Positions 20,298 through 30,253 are shown, counted from the first letter of the stretch. The stretch is 64,000 nt of DNA from Candidatus Desulfobacillus denitrificans (GCA_017347485.1 AP021857.1:1717390-1781389); one strand, 5' to 3'. Translations and numbers: made by a program. The notes: generated from the letters alone by a model not told the origin.

Positions 20298-21062
20298 ATG
20301 GACATTCAATCCTTGCGCGCCTTCGAGGACAATTATATCTGGCTGTTGCGGGAAGGTCGCCGCGTCGTCGTGGTGGATCCCGGCGACGAGGCGCCGGTGC
20401 TGCGCTATCTGGCCGAGGAGGATGCCGACCTCGCCGCCATCCTCCTCACGCATCACCACGGCGACCACACCGGCGGCGTTGCCGGCCTGCTGGCCAGGCA
20501 TCCGGTTCCGGTCTTCGGTCCGGCCGGGGAAAGCATCGCGGGGGTCAGCGTGCCGCTGCGCGAAGGCGACAAGATTGCACTGCCGGATTTCCATGCCGAC
20601 CTGAAAGTCATCGACGTGCCCGGACATACCCGCGGCCACATTGCCTATTATGGCGAAGGCGCGCTGTTCTGCGGCGACACGCTGTTCGCCTGCGGCTGCG
20701 GCCGGTTGTTCGAGGGGACTGCCGCGCAAATGTGGTCATCGCTGGGAAAGCTCGCCGCCCTGCCGCCCGAGACGGGCGTGTACTGTGCCCATGAGTACAC
20801 CGAGTCGAACATCCGTTTCGCCCTCGCCGTTGAACCCGGCAATGCCGCGCTGCTGACCCGCGCCGGACGCGTGGCGGAATTGCGGCGGAACCTGCAACAG
20901 ACGGTGCCCTTTGCCCTGGCCGAGGAGCTGGCGACGAATCCCTTCCTGCGCAGCGCACAACCCGAGGTGGCACGCGCCGCCGAGCGGCATTGCGGAACCG
21001 CCCTGCCCGGCGCCACCGAGGTATTCGCCGCGCTGCGCGAATGGCGGAACGGATTCCGCTGA
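20298..21062 (+). CDS. gloB: Hydroxyacylglutathione hydrolase (glyoxalase II)
   Basis: Metallo-beta-lactamase-fold thioesterase that releases D-lactate and glutathione in methylglyoxal detoxification. 254 residues. Binuclear metal motif [10 protein letters not shown] at residues 51-60, further ligands in [13 protein letters not shown] and [17 protein letters not shown], and the C-terminal glutathione-contact region NPFLR. Convergent with the diguanylate cyclase: the two stops are three bases apart, and an AAAGTCAGTC word spans the junction. Confidence 0.94.
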   Translation: MDIQSLRAFEDNYIWLLREGRRVVVVDPGDEAPVLRYLAEEDADLAAILLTHHHGDHTGGVAGLLARHPVPVFGPAGESIAGVSVPLREGDKIALPDFHADLKVIDVPGHTRGHIAYYGEGALFCGDTLFACGCGRLFEGTAAQMWSSLGKLAALPPETGVYCAHEYTESNIRFALAVEPGNAALLTRAGRVAELRRNLQQTVPFALAEELATNPFLRSAQPEVARAAERHCGTALPGATEVFAALREWRNGFR

Positions 21063-21071
21063 AAGTCAGTC
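21062..21071 (+). repeat. AAAGTCAGTC word, copy 2 (between convergent gloB and GGDEF genes)
   Basis: Exact copy spanning the tail-to-tail junction; it contributes to both stop codons. Confidence 0.75.
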
Positions 21072-22019
21072 TCTCAAGAGCGCCGGTGCAGCCGCCTGGA
21101 TGCGATTCCGTCCCAGTCGCTTGGCCTCGTACAGCGCCCAGTCGGCCGCACTCAGCAGCCTGGGCATGGCCTCGGGCTGCTGCGGCGTCAGGCTCGCCGC
21201 GCCGACGCTCACCGTGACGACGCCGAAGGATGACACCTCGTGCGGGATGCCCAGCGCCTGCACCACCGCGCGCATGGCTTCCGCCACCAGCAAGGCCCCT
21301 TCCGGTCCGGTGCCCGGCAGGATCGCGGCAAATTCCTCGCCACCGTAGCGCGCCACCACGTCGGCTGGACGGCGCAACCGCTCCCGCAAGGCCTCCGCCA
21401 CCGCACGCAAACAGGCATCGCCCGCCTGGTGCCCGCAGCTGTCGTTGTATTGCTTGAAGAAATCCACGTCGATCATCAGGAGGGACAGCACCTCGCGCTC
21501 CCGCAGGCAACGCCGCCATTCCCGCGAGAGGGCTTCGTCGAACTGCCTCCGGTTGGCGATGCCGGTAAGTCCGTCGACGGCGGAAAGCCGCGTCAGTTCG
21601 CGGTTGGCGCTGTCCAGCTTGTGCGTCAGCACGCGCAGCGCTTCGTGCATCTGGATGATGCGCTGCATGGCCCGTACCTTGGCGCCCAGCACCACTTCGC
21701 TCACCGGCTTGAACAAGTAGTCGTCGCCGCCTGCCTCGATGCCGCGTTCGAGATCCTCGTCCTTGGTCAGGGCGGTAAGGAAGATGATCGGCGTCCACTC
21801 GCCGGGTTTTTCCATGGCCCGGATGCGCCGCGCCACTTCGAAGCCGTCGAGGCCGGGCAGGATGATGTCGAGCAGGATGAGCTGTGGGCGCTCGCGCTCG
21901 AAGCTGGCGATCCCCGCCAGCCCGTCGCGGGCCTGCACCGGCTGAATTCCCAGCCGCTCCAGCAAATGGCAGATCACCGCCTGGCTGGTCGCGGTATCTT
22001 CGATGACGAGAGCTTTCAT
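21066..22019 (-). CDS. Response regulator with GGDEF diguanylate cyclase domain
   Basis: Cytoplasmic c-di-GMP synthase controlled by phosphorylation, 317 residues. Receiver domain 1-120 with phospho-acceptor Asp51 (LLDIILPGLDG) and the conserved Lys in LFKPVSE. A helical linker near 120-145 leads to the GGDEF domain at 150-310, with active-site GGEEF at 226-230. The inhibitory I-site RxxD is present as RPAD (217-220), exactly five residues before GGEEF, so product inhibition is expected. No cognate histidine kinase is adjacent. Divergent from mltD. Confidence 0.93.
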   Translation of the reverse strand: MKALVIEDTATSQAVICHLLERLGIQPVQARDGLAGIASFERERPQLILLDIILPGLDGFEVARRIRAMEKPGEWTPIIFLTALTKDEDLERGIEAGGDDYLFKPVSEVVLGAKVRAMQRIIQMHEALRVLTHKLDSANRELTRLSAVDGLTGIANRRQFDEALSREWRRCLREREVLSLLMIDVDFFKQYNDSCGHQAGDACLRAVAEALRERLRRPADVVARYGGEEFAAILPGTGPEGALLVAEAMRAVVQALGIPHEVSSFGVVTVSVGAASLTPQQPEAMPRLLSAADWALYEAKRLGRNRIQAAAPALLRD

Positions 22020-22111
22020 GAGGGAGCGGCGAAAATGATCTTCTCAGGCGAAGGAGCATAGCGGAATTCGGGGACGGCGGTGCCGAATTTGCGAAGATGC
22101 AGGAAGGCAAA

Positions 22112-22140
22112 TTGACGCGGTCTGGCACCAACGGTAGCAT
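22112..22140 (+). promoter_or_regulatory. Candidate promoter of mltD
   Basis: TTGACG (22112-22117) and TAGCAT (22135-22140) are 17 bases apart, 25 bases before the mltD ATG. Confidence 0.5.
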
Positions 22141-22164
22141 TCAGTTTTCGCACGATCAGGCTCC

Positions 22165-23568
22165 ATGTTCAAGTTCAAGCCCGCCTTGCCGGGAATCTTC
22201 GCCTGCCTCGCTTTCTGCCTGATTCCCGCCGCCGCTCTCGCCTCCGAAGCGTCCGACTCGCCGGCTGTCGTCGCGGCCCCCGTCGCTGCCGAAGTGCCCG
22301 CTGCCGAGCCGGTCCAGACCATCGAGCTGAAGGCCGATCTCCCGCCCCTGGCGACGATCGACCTGACCCAGTCGCCCGACGATCTGTGGGAGCGCATCCG
22401 TCGCGGCTTCGGCATGCCCGACATCGACAGCCTCCTCGTTCAGCAGCAGCAGGCCTGGTATCTCGCGCGGCCGGAATATCTGCGGCGCGTGGTCGAACGC
22501 AGCCGCCGCTACATGCACCATATCGTCGAGGAACTGGAGAAGCGGGGCATGCCCACCGAGCTGGCTTTGCTGCCGATCGTCGAGAGCGCCTACAACCCGA
22601 TGGCCTACTCCCGCGCCCACGCCTCAGGCATGTGGCAGTTCATTCCGTCCACCGGCAAAACCTACCAGCTTGACCAGAACTGGTGGCTGGACCAGCGCCG
22701 CGACATCATCGCGTCCACCAGCGCGGCCCTCGATTATCTGCAATCGATTTACGAGATGCACGGCGACTGGCATCTGGCGCTGGCATCCTACAACTGGGGC
22801 GAGAACGCCGTGGCGCGAGCCATCAACAAGAACAAGGCAAAGGGCCTGCCGACCGACTACCTCAGCCTGAGCATGCCCAACGAGACGCGCTGGTACGTGC
22901 CCAAGCTGCAAGCCCTGAAGAACATCGTTGCACGGCCGCAGCTCTTCAACGTCAGCCTGGATCCCATCCCTAACAGGCCCTACTTCCAGACCGTCGAGGT
23001 TTCCGCCCACATGGACGTCGCCATCGCCGCGCGCCTGGCGGAAATGACCATCGAGGAATTCCTCGTCCTTAACCCGGCCTACAACCGGCCGGTGATCCCG
23101 GACAAGGGCGGCGCCAGCATCGTGCTGCCGGCCGAGAAGGTCGACGTGTTCCTGTCCAACCTGGAAGCGCACGACAAGCCGTTGACCAGCTGGCAGGCCT
23201 ACACGATCAAGAAGGGCGAGAGCCTGGACAGCGTGGCGAAAAAACACGGCATGACGGTGGCGCGTCTGCGCCAGGTCAACGGCATCAACCCCAAAATGCG
23301 CATCGGGCCAGGCCATACCCTGCTGGTGCCGGCCAGGGGGGAAGCGGGAACGGACAACCTGCTCGCCGTCAACCTTCCCGTGGCCAAGCCGACTGTGGGT
23401 AAACCGGTGGCCAAGGGCAGTCGCCGGACCAAGACATCCTCGGCCAGCAAAACCCCCGGCGCCAGAAAACCGGCAGCGCAGGCAGCAGCGAAACCCCAGG
23501 CCAAGATCCCCGCCAGGAAGACACCGGCGAAGAAAGTCGCCGCCCGCCGCCCGGCCGCCGCCAACTGA
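22165..23568 (+). CDS. mltD: Membrane-bound lytic murein transglycosylase D (SLT-LysM)
   Basis: Peptidoglycan lytic transglycosylase, 467 residues. Signal peptide about 1-27 with no clear lipobox. SLT domain about 100-260 with catalytic Glu140 (LLPIVESAYNP) and GMWQFIPSTGKTYQL. One LysM domain near 350-395 (YTIKKGESLDSVAKKHGMTV), then a Lys/Ala/Pro-rich basic tail of about 65 residues. E. coli MltD carries two LysM copies, so one fewer is seen here; the basic tail may take over wall binding (inference). Confidence 0.92.
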   Translation: MFKFKPALPGIFACLAFCLIPAAALASEASDSPAVVAAPVAAEVPAAEPVQTIELKADLPPLATIDLTQSPDDLWERIRRGFGMPDIDSLLVQQQQAWYLARPEYLRRVVERSRRYMHHIVEELEKRGMPTELALLPIVESAYNPMAYSRAHASGMWQFIPSTGKTYQLDQNWWLDQRRDIIASTSAALDYLQSIYEMHGDWHLALASYNWGENAVARAINKNKAKGLPTDYLSLSMPNETRWYVPKLQALKNIVARPQLFNVSLDPIPNRPYFQTVEVSAHMDVAIAARLAEMTIEEFLVLNPAYNRPVIPDKGGASIVLPAEKVDVFLSNLEAHDKPLTSWQAYTIKKGESLDSVAKKHGMTVARLRQVNGINPKMRIGPGHTLLVPARGEAGTDNLLAVNLPVAKPTVGKPVAKGSRRTKTSSASKTPGARKPAAQAAAKPQAKIPARKTPAKKVAARRPAAAN

Positions 23569-23573
23569 GCCGC

Positions 23574-25583
23574 TTATTCGTAAAGGAAGCAGCGCACGCG
23601 GTGCGTATCGCCTAGCCGCGTCTCGGCCGGATAGGCGGCGGCGCATTGCGGCATGGCCCGCGGGCAGCGTGGATGGAAATGGCAGCCGGCCGGCGGCTGC
23701 GACGGGGAGGGCATGTCCCCCTTCAGGACGATCGCTTCGCGACGGCCATCGGCATCCAGACGCGGCACGGCAGAGAGCAGGGCCTCGGTGTAGGGATGCT
23801 TCGGCTCGCGCAGGATTTCTTCTACCGCACCCCGCTCGACGATGCGGCCGAGGTACATCACCGCCACCTCGTGCGCCAGGTATTCCACCACCGCGATGTT
23901 GTGGGTGATAAACAAATAGGCCAGGCCGAGCGCGCCCTGCAGTTCCTTCAGCAGGTTGAGGATCTGCGCCTGCACCGAGACGTCGAGGGCGCTGGTCGGC
24001 TCGTCGCACACCAGCAGGCGCGGCGCCACCGCCAGCGCCCGGGCGATGGCGATGCGCTGGCGCTGACCGCCGGAAAACTCGTGTGGATAGCGTCCAAGCA
24101 TGGTGGCGGAAAGACCGACGCGCTCGATCAATTCTGCCGTGCGGCGCGCTTTGGCTGGCGGCGTCCCCCCTTGGCCGAGGGCGGACAGGCCCTCCTCGAT
24201 GATGTCGCCGATCCGCATGCGCGGGTCGAGCGAGGCATAGGGATCCTGGAAAACGATCTGCATCTCGCCACGCAGCCGGCGCAGCCGCGCGGCAGGCAGC
24301 GCCGTCAGTTCCTCGCCGCGGAAGCGCACGCTGCCGCCGGTCGGCTTCAGGAGTTGCAGGATGGCCTTGCCCACGGTGGTCTTGCCGCAGCCGGATTCGC
24401 CGACCAGCGCCAGGGTGCGCCCGGAAGTCAGTCCCAGCGAGACGCCGTCGACCGCCCTCACCTGGCCCACGGCGCGGCGGAACACGCCCTGGCGAATCGG
24501 GAAATGCACCTTCAGGTCATCCACCTCGAGCAGCGGTGCGGCTTCAACCGCTTGCAATGAAGACGCACTCTCCTCCGTTGGTGCCTGCGCGGCCGGCCCG
24601 CCACCGGCGAGCTGCGCATCGACCGCATCGTAGAGATGGCAGCGCACGGCATACCCCGTTTCCGCCCCGTGCCAGGCCGGGATTTCCTCCCGGCAGCGCG
24701 ACCAGACGCGCGGGCAGCGCGGCGCGAAACGGCAACCGGAAAACATCGTCGTCAGCGACGGCACGCTGCCCGCTATGGTTTCCAGCACGCTTTCGCGCCG
24801 TTCCGGCCGCGGCAGCGCGGCGAACAGCTTGATCGAATAGGGATGCTTCGGCGCGGCGAAAAAGTCGATCCGAGAAGCGACCTCCACCAGTTCGCCCGCG
24901 TACATCACGCCGACGCGGCTGGCCAGTTGGCGGGCGATGCCGAGGTCGTGGGTGATCAGCAGCATGCCCATGCCGCGCTCGCGCTGGAGCGCGCCGAGCA
25001 GCTCCAGCACCTGCGCCTGAATGGTGACATCCAGCGCCGTGGTCGGCTCGTCGGCGATCAGCAGCGCCGGGTCGCCGGCCAGTGCCATGGCGATCATGAC
25101 GCGCTGCCTCATGCCGCCGGAGAACTGGAAGGGATACTCTTCGAGACGCCGCCTCGCATCGGGAATGCCGACCGCGTCGAGCAGTTCGCGTGCGCGTCGC
25201 GCCGCCGCCGCGCCGCGCAGTGCGCCATGCCGCGCCAGCACCTCGCCGATCTGCCGGCCGACGCTGAGCACCGGATTCAGGCTGGTGGCCGGTTCCTGAA
25301 AGATCATCGCCATCTCGCCGCCGCGCACCTCGCGCATTTGCGCTTCGGTCAGCGCCAGCAGATCGCGGCCGTTCAGCAGCACGCGGCCACCGCGCACGCG
25401 CCCGACGTCGGGAAGCAGGCGCATCAGGGAAAGCGCCGTCATCGACTTGCCGCAGCCGGATTCGCCGATCAAGGCAAAAGTTCCGCCCGGCTCGATCTCG
25501 AAGGAAACGTCGTCGACGGCCCGCACCGGGCCGGCCGCGCTGTCCAGGAACATTTGCAGCGATTCGACCCTGAGCAGGCTCAT
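23574..25583 (-). CDS. yejF: Fused double ATPase of peptide-type ABC importer (YejF/OppDF-like)
   Basis: 669 residues from ATG 25583, carrying two nucleotide-binding domains of the Opp/Dpp family. First half: Walker A GESGCGKSMT, signature FSGGMRQRV, Walker B LLIADEPTTALD. Second half: GESGCGKTTVG, FSGGQRQRI, LLVCDEPTSALD. Each half ends with the Opp/Dpp Cys motif (GCRFAPRCPRVWSRC and GCHFHPRCPRAMPQC), which in some Dpp ATPases binds an Fe-S cluster. A proline/alanine linker joins the halves. It forms an ATGA overlap with the upstream permease, so the operon is SBP-permease-permease-ATPase. The frame remains open far upstream of the true start. Confidence 0.93.
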   Translation of the reverse strand: MSLLRVESLQMFLDSAAGPVRAVDDVSFEIEPGGTFALIGESGCGKSMTALSLMRLLPDVGRVRGGRVLLNGRDLLALTEAQMREVRGGEMAMIFQEPATSLNPVLSVGRQIGEVLARHGALRGAAAARRARELLDAVGIPDARRRLEEYPFQFSGGMRQRVMIAMALAGDPALLIADEPTTALDVTIQAQVLELLGALQRERGMGMLLITHDLGIARQLASRVGVMYAGELVEVASRIDFFAAPKHPYSIKLFAALPRPERRESVLETIAGSVPSLTTMFSGCRFAPRCPRVWSRCREEIPAWHGAETGYAVRCHLYDAVDAQLAGGGPAAQAPTEESASSLQAVEAAPLLEVDDLKVHFPIRQGVFRRAVGQVRAVDGVSLGLTSGRTLALVGESGCGKTTVGKAILQLLKPTGGSVRFRGEELTALPAARLRRLRGEMQIVFQDPYASLDPRMRIGDIIEEGLSALGQGGTPPAKARRTAELIERVGLSATMLGRYPHEFSGGQRQRIAIARALAVAPRLLVCDEPTSALDVSVQAQILNLLKELQGALGLAYLFITHNIAVVEYLAHEVAVMYLGRIVERGAVEEILREPKHPYTEALLSAVPRLDADGRREAIVLKGDMPSPSQPPAGCHFHPRCPRAMPQCAAAYPAETRLGDTHRVRCFLYE
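24425..24433 (+). repeat. AAGTCAGTC word, copy 3 (9 of 10 bases; inside ABC ATPase gene)
   Basis: Matches the last nine bases of the dispersed 10-mer; the first A is replaced by G. The host gene lies on the opposite strand. Confidence 0.6.
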
Positions 25584-27010
25584 GCCATTTTTCCCGGCAG
25601 GGAGCGACGGCTGCCGGCCAGGCGCGGATCGAAGGCATCGCGCACCGCGTCGGCGAACAGGTTGGCCGCCAGCACCAGCACGAACATGAAGACGAAGGCG
25701 GCCAGCAGCGACCACCACACCACCGGCTCGCGCGCCAGCTCGAGGCGCGCGGTGTTGATCATGGTGCCGAAGCTGATGGTGCTCGGATCGACGCCGATGC
25801 CGATGTAGGACAGCACCGCCTCGGCCAGCACCAGGCCGGAGAAATCCATCACCACCGAGATCAATACGATGTGCATGACGTTGGGCAGGATGTGCCGCCC
25901 CAGGATGCGTGCCGCCGAAGCGCCGAAGGCCTGCGCCGCCTGCACGTACTCCAGCTCGCGCAGCTTGAGCGTCTCGGCGCGCAGCAGCCGGCACAGCCCG
26001 GTCCAACTGGTCACGCCGAGAATCAGGCACAGCGCCAGCAGGCGCGCATCGGCGCGCTGGGCGGCGGTGGCAAACCAGTCCGGATGCATGTCTATCGCCA
26101 CCTGCACCATCAGCACCGCGGCGGCGATCAGCAGCACGCCGGGAATCGAGTTGAGCGTCGTGTAAAGATACTGGATGAGATCGTCCACCCAGCCGCCGAC
26201 ATAGCCGGCGACGAGGCCCAGTGCCACGGCGAAGGGCAGCATGACGAGGGTGGTGAGGGTGCCGATGACCAGGCCGGTGCGGATGCTCTTCAGGGTCAGG
26301 TAGAGCACGTCCTGGCCGACCTTGTCGGTACCGAGGACGTGGTAGCCGCCGGCGAGCGACAACGCCGGCCCGGCCAGCAGCAGGAGCATGCCCAGCGCAG
26401 CCAGCGCGGCATGCCAGGCAAAGCGCGTCTCGCCGCGCCGGATGCGGCGCCAGGCGGCCTGCCAGCCGGTTCCCCAGCGCCGCGCGGCGAACAGTACGGC
26501 AAGCGCGACAAAAGTCAGTCCCGCCAGCACGGCGAGCGCGGCGCCCCGCAGCGTCCGCAGCGTCACGTCGCGGCCCCACTCCGCCTCGACATCCGCAAGA
26601 TGCGCGCCGCCGTGCTTCAGGCGCGGGAACACCCGTGCCTGGCTGCCATCGGGCAGTTCCACCGTCTCCCTGGCGTACAGATGCGCGGCCAGCGGCGCCG
26701 AATAGGTTTTCTCGGTGCCGTCCCGGAGCGGCTGCAGCAGCACATCCAGCAGGCTGCGCACCTCGCCGCTGTACCCGCCCGGCTGGCCGGATGCCGCCTC
26801 CAGGCGCGGCCGGTAATGCAGGGAGTCGATCAGCCCGACGACGACGAAGGCCACCAGCAGGGTCAGCGACGCCATGCCGGCGCGGCTTTCGCCGACGCGG
26901 TGCCAGGAGGCCAGCAGGTATTCGCGCCGGCTGATGTAGATCCCGGAGGCGATGCCGCATGCAACGAGCAGGAAAACCAGCGCATCGGTCCACAACAGCA
27001 CGGGCGTCAT
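25580..27010 (-). CDS. yejE: ABC transporter permease, OppC/YejE-like, with enlarged periplasmic region
   Basis: 476 residues, clearly longer than E. coli YejE (about 340). After two N-terminal membrane helices (about 5-25 and 47-62) there is an extra soluble stretch near 65-150 (HYRPRLEAASGQPGGYSGEV onward). Two more helices and then a normal BPD_transp_1 permease core follow (about 265-460). The EAA loop is LRLLRAETLKLRELEYVQAAQAFGASAARILGRHILPN in pattern, with the conserved Gly-x9-Leu-Pro-Asn. Overlaps both neighbouring genes by four bases. Confidence 0.88.
   Translation of the reverse strand: MTPVLLWTDALVFLLVACGIASGIYISRREYLLASWHRVGESRAGMASLTLLVAFVVVGLIDSLHYRPRLEAASGQPGGYSGEVRSLLDVLLQPLRDGTEKTYSAPLAAHLYARETVELPDGSQARVFPRLKHGGAHLADVEAEWGRDVTLRTLRGAALAVLAGLTFVALAVLFAARRWGTGWQAAWRRIRRGETRFAWHAALAALGMLLLLAGPALSLAGGYHVLGTDKVGQDVLYLTLKSIRTGLVIGTLTTLVMLPFAVALGLVAGYVGGWVDDLIQYLYTTLNSIPGVLLIAAAVLMVQVAIDMHPDWFATAAQRADARLLALCLILGVTSWTGLCRLLRAETLKLRELEYVQAAQAFGASAARILGRHILPNVMHIVLISVVMDFSGLVLAEAVLSYIGIGVDPSTISFGTMINTARLELAREPVVWWSLLAAFVFMFVLVLAANLFADAVRDAFDPRLAGSRRSLPGKMA
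26512..26521 (+). repeat. AAAGTCAGTC word, copy 4 (inside permease gene)
   Basis: Exact copy, antisense to the yejE-like gene. Confidence 0.75.
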
Positions 27011-27984
27011 TGCAGCCTCACGCGCGGGTCGACCAGCGTGTATGACAGGTCGGTCAGGAGCAGGCCGGCAATGTAGAGCACCGAGCCGATGAACACCATC
27101 GCGCGCACCACGGCGAAGTCCTGGGCATTGATGGCGTCGATGGTGTAGGAGCCGAGACCCGGGATGCCGAAGAAGGATTCGGTGAGGAGCGAGCCCATGA
27201 ACAGCAGCGGAATGACGACCACCACGCCGGTGAGGATCGGAATCAGGGCATTCTTCAGCACATGACGGAACAGCACGGCCAGCTCGGACAGCCCCTTGGC
27301 GCGGGCCGTGCGCACGTAGTCCTTGCCGATCTCCTCGAGGAAGATGGTGCGGTACCAGCGCGTGCTGCTGCCGATGCCGGCCGCCACCCCGATCAGCACC
27401 GGCAGCAGCAGGAAGCGCATGGCATCGAGGCCGCCGGCATAGCCCGAGATCGGCACCAGATGCCAGACCTTGCTCACCAGGTACTGCCCGCCGATGATGT
27501 AGAACAGGCTGGAGATCGACATCATCGCCACGCACAACACCACGCCCCAGAAGTCGAGGTAGGTGGCGCGGAAGAAGGCCAGCAGCAGGGCGAAGGACAC
27601 CGTGACGAAGAGGCCGAGAACGAAGGTCGGCACGGCGATGGCCAGGCTCGGACCCATGCGTGTTCGGATCTCGTTGCCGATGTCGCGGCCGTCGTCGGCG
27701 CGACCGAATTCGAAGGCGAACAGCTTCACCGATTTTTCGAAGAAGATGGTGTTCGTCACCCTGGCCGCGCCCTCGGCGTTGCGGTTGTAGAGGAGCGGCT
27801 TGTCGTAGCCGCGCTCGGCCTTCCAGTGCGCGATCGCCTCCGGCGTCACCCGCTTGATGCCAAGCTGCATGCGCGCCATGTCGTCTGGGGTGTTCACGAC
27901 GAAGAACAGCAGGAAGGTCAGCAGGTTGACGCCGATCAGGATCGGAATGGCGTAGAGCAGGCGGCGAACGACGTAGGCCAGCAT
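27007..27984 (-). CDS. yejB: ABC transporter permease, OppB/YejB-like
   Basis: 325-residue inner-membrane permease, first helix at residues 8-29 (RLLYAIPILIGVNLLTFLLF). A periplasmic segment (about 30-105) contains the OppB-typical region but is longer than usual. The permease core (about 105-320) has the EAA motif LEEIGKDYVRTARAKGLSEL. Its ATG shares one base with the stop of the binding-protein gene (TAATG), and its 3' end overlaps yejE. Confidence 0.92.
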   Translation of the reverse strand: MLAYVVRRLLYAIPILIGVNLLTFLLFFVVNTPDDMARMQLGIKRVTPEAIAHWKAERGYDKPLLYNRNAEGAARVTNTIFFEKSVKLFAFEFGRADDGRDIGNEIRTRMGPSLAIAVPTFVLGLFVTVSFALLLAFFRATYLDFWGVVLCVAMMSISSLFYIIGGQYLVSKVWHLVPISGYAGGLDAMRFLLLPVLIGVAAGIGSSTRWYRTIFLEEIGKDYVRTARAKGLSELAVLFRHVLKNALIPILTGVVVVIPLLFMGSLLTESFFGIPGLGSYTIDAINAQDFAVVRAMVFIGSVLYIAGLLLTDLSYTLVDPRVRLQ

Positions 27985-30167
27985 TAGGTGCGCCCTTTCG
28001 ATCGTTCGCGACGACGCCAGCCGATGACGGCCGGCGCCGCGCTGGCGACGATGACGACGACGAGGAGCCCGAGCGGCCAGAGCACGGGGCGGTTCCACTC
28101 GGCGCGCCGCCGCTCGCGCAGCGCGGCATCGATCCGCTGGTACTTGAGGCTGTTCCGCGCCATGAGGTTGGGCTTGAGGTTCGCCACCCAGCCGTGGTAC
28201 AGGCTGTAATCCTTTGGGTGGTAGCCGAAGGACCAGGGCGCGTCCTCGCGCAGGATCGCCATCATGCGGTCGATCAGCGCCTGGCGCGCCGAGCCGTTCT
28301 CCATGTGCTTGACCTGTTCGAAGAGGCGATCGTATTCGGGATTGGCATAGTTGGCGGCATTCTCTCCCTGGGCCTTGGCGCGGCTCTGCGGACCGTGGAA
28401 GAGAAACAGGAAATTCTCCGGATCGGGATAGTCGGCAAGCCAGCCCCAGGCGAACATTTGCGCGGCGCCCTTGCGCACCTTTTCCTGGAAGCGGTTGTAG
28501 TCGGTGCCGCGGATCTCCAGTTGAATGGCGAGCTTGGCGAACTGCTTGCGGTACCAGTCGAGGCGCGGCTTGTCTCCGGGACCGCGGTCGGTGGTGTCGA
28601 GGTACAGCACCAGCGGCTGTCCGCTTTGGGCGTCGCGCCCGCCCGGATAACCGGCCTCGGCCAGCAGCTTTTTCGCCGCCTCGATGGGCTTGCGCTTCGG
28701 CGCATCTCCCGCCCAGTCGTAGACCACCGGATTGACGCCGTCCCTGCCCTCCCTGTAACCGAAAATCCCGGACGGAATCGGTCCCTGCGCCGGGATGCCG
28801 CGGCCGTTGGCGAAAATGGAAATGAATTCCTCCCAGTCGAGCGCGATGGAAATCGCCTGGCGCAGCTTTCGCGCGCGCGCGCGCGCCGCCGCATCGGACT
28901 GCTCGCCGCCCACCACCGGATCGAGCCAGTTGAAGGCGAAATAGTAGGTGCTGGCGCTCACCGAGGTTTTCAGCTTGATGCCCTTCGCCGCCATTTCCGG
29001 CGAAACGCCGGCCTCGCCCTCGACCGAGACGCGCACGGCCTGGTCGAAGCTGTCGGAGCTGATGCCGGACAAGTCGTAGTAGCCCTGCAGGAACTTGTTC
29101 CAGTAGGGAATGCCTTCGCGCTCGCGGCTGAACACCGCCTTGTCGATGAAGGGCATGCGCCTGCCGGCAGCGGCCAGCAGCCCCGCAGCGGCGTCGTCCG
29201 CCTCGCCTGCGTCCGGGTAGGGTTCGCCGCGGAAGTTCGGGTTGCGCTCCAGCACCATGCGCGCGTTGGGATTGTTCTCGGTCAGCATGTAGGGGCCGGT
29301 GCCGATGGGATACCAGTCGAGCGTCAGGTTCCGTTCGGCCATGCCCGGCTGGGCGAAGAAACGGTCGGCCTCGATCGGCACAGGGGCAAAGAAGTTCATC
29401 GCCAGCCAGTAGGCGAACTGCGGGTAGCGACCCTTGATGCGCACGCGATAGCTGTACTTGTCGATCTGCTCGACACCGTCGAGCGGTAGCGTCGACAGGT
29501 CGAGCCAGGCACCTCTCCTGCCCGAGTCCGCCAATGTCTTGTCTTCCGCCTTGAGCCGTTCGGCGAACTCCTTGAAACCGGCGATGTATTCGCTCATCAG
29601 GCCGAACAGCGGCGAGTGCAGCCGGGGGTGGGCAAGACGCTTGATCTGGTAGATGTAGTCCTCGGCGGTCAGCTCGCGCGTGCCGGTCTGCGGGAAATCC
29701 CCCAGGGAATAAACTTCCTTGAGATCAGCCTGGGAAAGATTGTGATAGAGCAGATTGCCGTCAGGGCCGCGGGCGAATGCGGGGTGCGGCTGATACAGGA
29801 TGCCCGGCCGGATACGGATCTCGTAGAGCGTATAAGCCACCCCGGGCGAATCCGCCGGCACGTCGCGCCCGGCGGCATTCACGCTGCGCACGCGCGGCAT
29901 CGTCTCGGCTGTCAGCGGCACCAGGGTATAGGGTCGTTTCAGATAGTGGTACTGCAGCGGCGGCTCGTAGATCTGCGAATTGAATTCCGACTCGTCCGAA
30001 CTGTAGGACTGCACCGGATCGAGATGCTTGGGCCGCTCGGTGAACGCGCCGTAGAGAATGTTCCTGCCGCCGTCCTGCGCCGGATAGGGGTTGTTCCACA
30101 CCTCGCCGCAGCCGGCGAGGAGCGCGGCGAAGGCAAGCAGCCAAGCGTGCATGGGAAATTCGCGCAT
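27984..30167 (-). CDS. Extracellular solute-binding protein family 5, lipoprotein with C-terminal membrane helix
   Basis: 727 residues, far larger than most peptide-binding proteins. N-terminal lipobox LLAGC puts a lipidated Cys at residue 20; a second start at 30152 (MHAWLL) would give the same mature protein. The SBP_bac_5 fold spans about 45-640 ([59 protein letters not shown]). Unusually, a second membrane anchor follows at about 697-715 ([20 protein letters not shown]), then a basic WRRRERSK tail. First gene of the importer operon. Ligand unknown; oligopeptides or a modified peptide are the likely class. Confidence 0.88.
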   Translation of the reverse strand: MREFPMHAWLLAFAALLAGCGEVWNNPYPAQDGGRNILYGAFTERPKHLDPVQSYSSDESEFNSQIYEPPLQYHYLKRPYTLVPLTAETMPRVRSVNAAGRDVPADSPGVAYTLYEIRIRPGILYQPHPAFARGPDGNLLYHNLSQADLKEVYSLGDFPQTGTRELTAEDYIYQIKRLAHPRLHSPLFGLMSEYIAGFKEFAERLKAEDKTLADSGRRGAWLDLSTLPLDGVEQIDKYSYRVRIKGRYPQFAYWLAMNFFAPVPIEADRFFAQPGMAERNLTLDWYPIGTGPYMLTENNPNARMVLERNPNFRGEPYPDAGEADDAAAGLLAAAGRRMPFIDKAVFSREREGIPYWNKFLQGYYDLSGISSDSFDQAVRVSVEGEAGVSPEMAAKGIKLKTSVSASTYYFAFNWLDPVVGGEQSDAAARARARKLRQAISIALDWEEFISIFANGRGIPAQGPIPSGIFGYREGRDGVNPVVYDWAGDAPKRKPIEAAKKLLAEAGYPGGRDAQSGQPLVLYLDTTDRGPGDKPRLDWYRKQFAKLAIQLEIRGTDYNRFQEKVRKGAAQMFAWGWLADYPDPENFLFLFHGPQSRAKAQGENAANYANPEYDRLFEQVKHMENGSARQALIDRMMAILREDAPWSFGYHPKDYSLYHGWVANLKPNLMARNSLKYQRIDAALRERRRAEWNRPVLWPLGLLVVVIVASAAPAVIGWRRRERSKGRT

Positions 30168-30195
30168 CGTGCGCGGAGTGTAGCCGAAGGGGGAT

Positions 30196-30225
30196 TTGGC
30201 GTCATCCGCGGGGCTCCGCTATAAT
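30196..30225 (+). promoter_or_regulatory. Promoter of fabI
   Basis: TTGGCG (30196-30201) and a perfect TATAAT (30220-30225) are 18 bases apart; an AGGGGA SD precedes the fabI ATG. Confidence 0.75.
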
Positions 30226-30253
30226 CGCGCAGTCATTTTCAGGGGATTCGACG

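Noticed and set aside
25584..26993. Apparent giant fused ABC protein upstream of the ATPase start
   Set aside because: The extension is low-complexity Arg/Gly/Ala sequence that overlaps the true permease gene; the ATPase starts at 25583.
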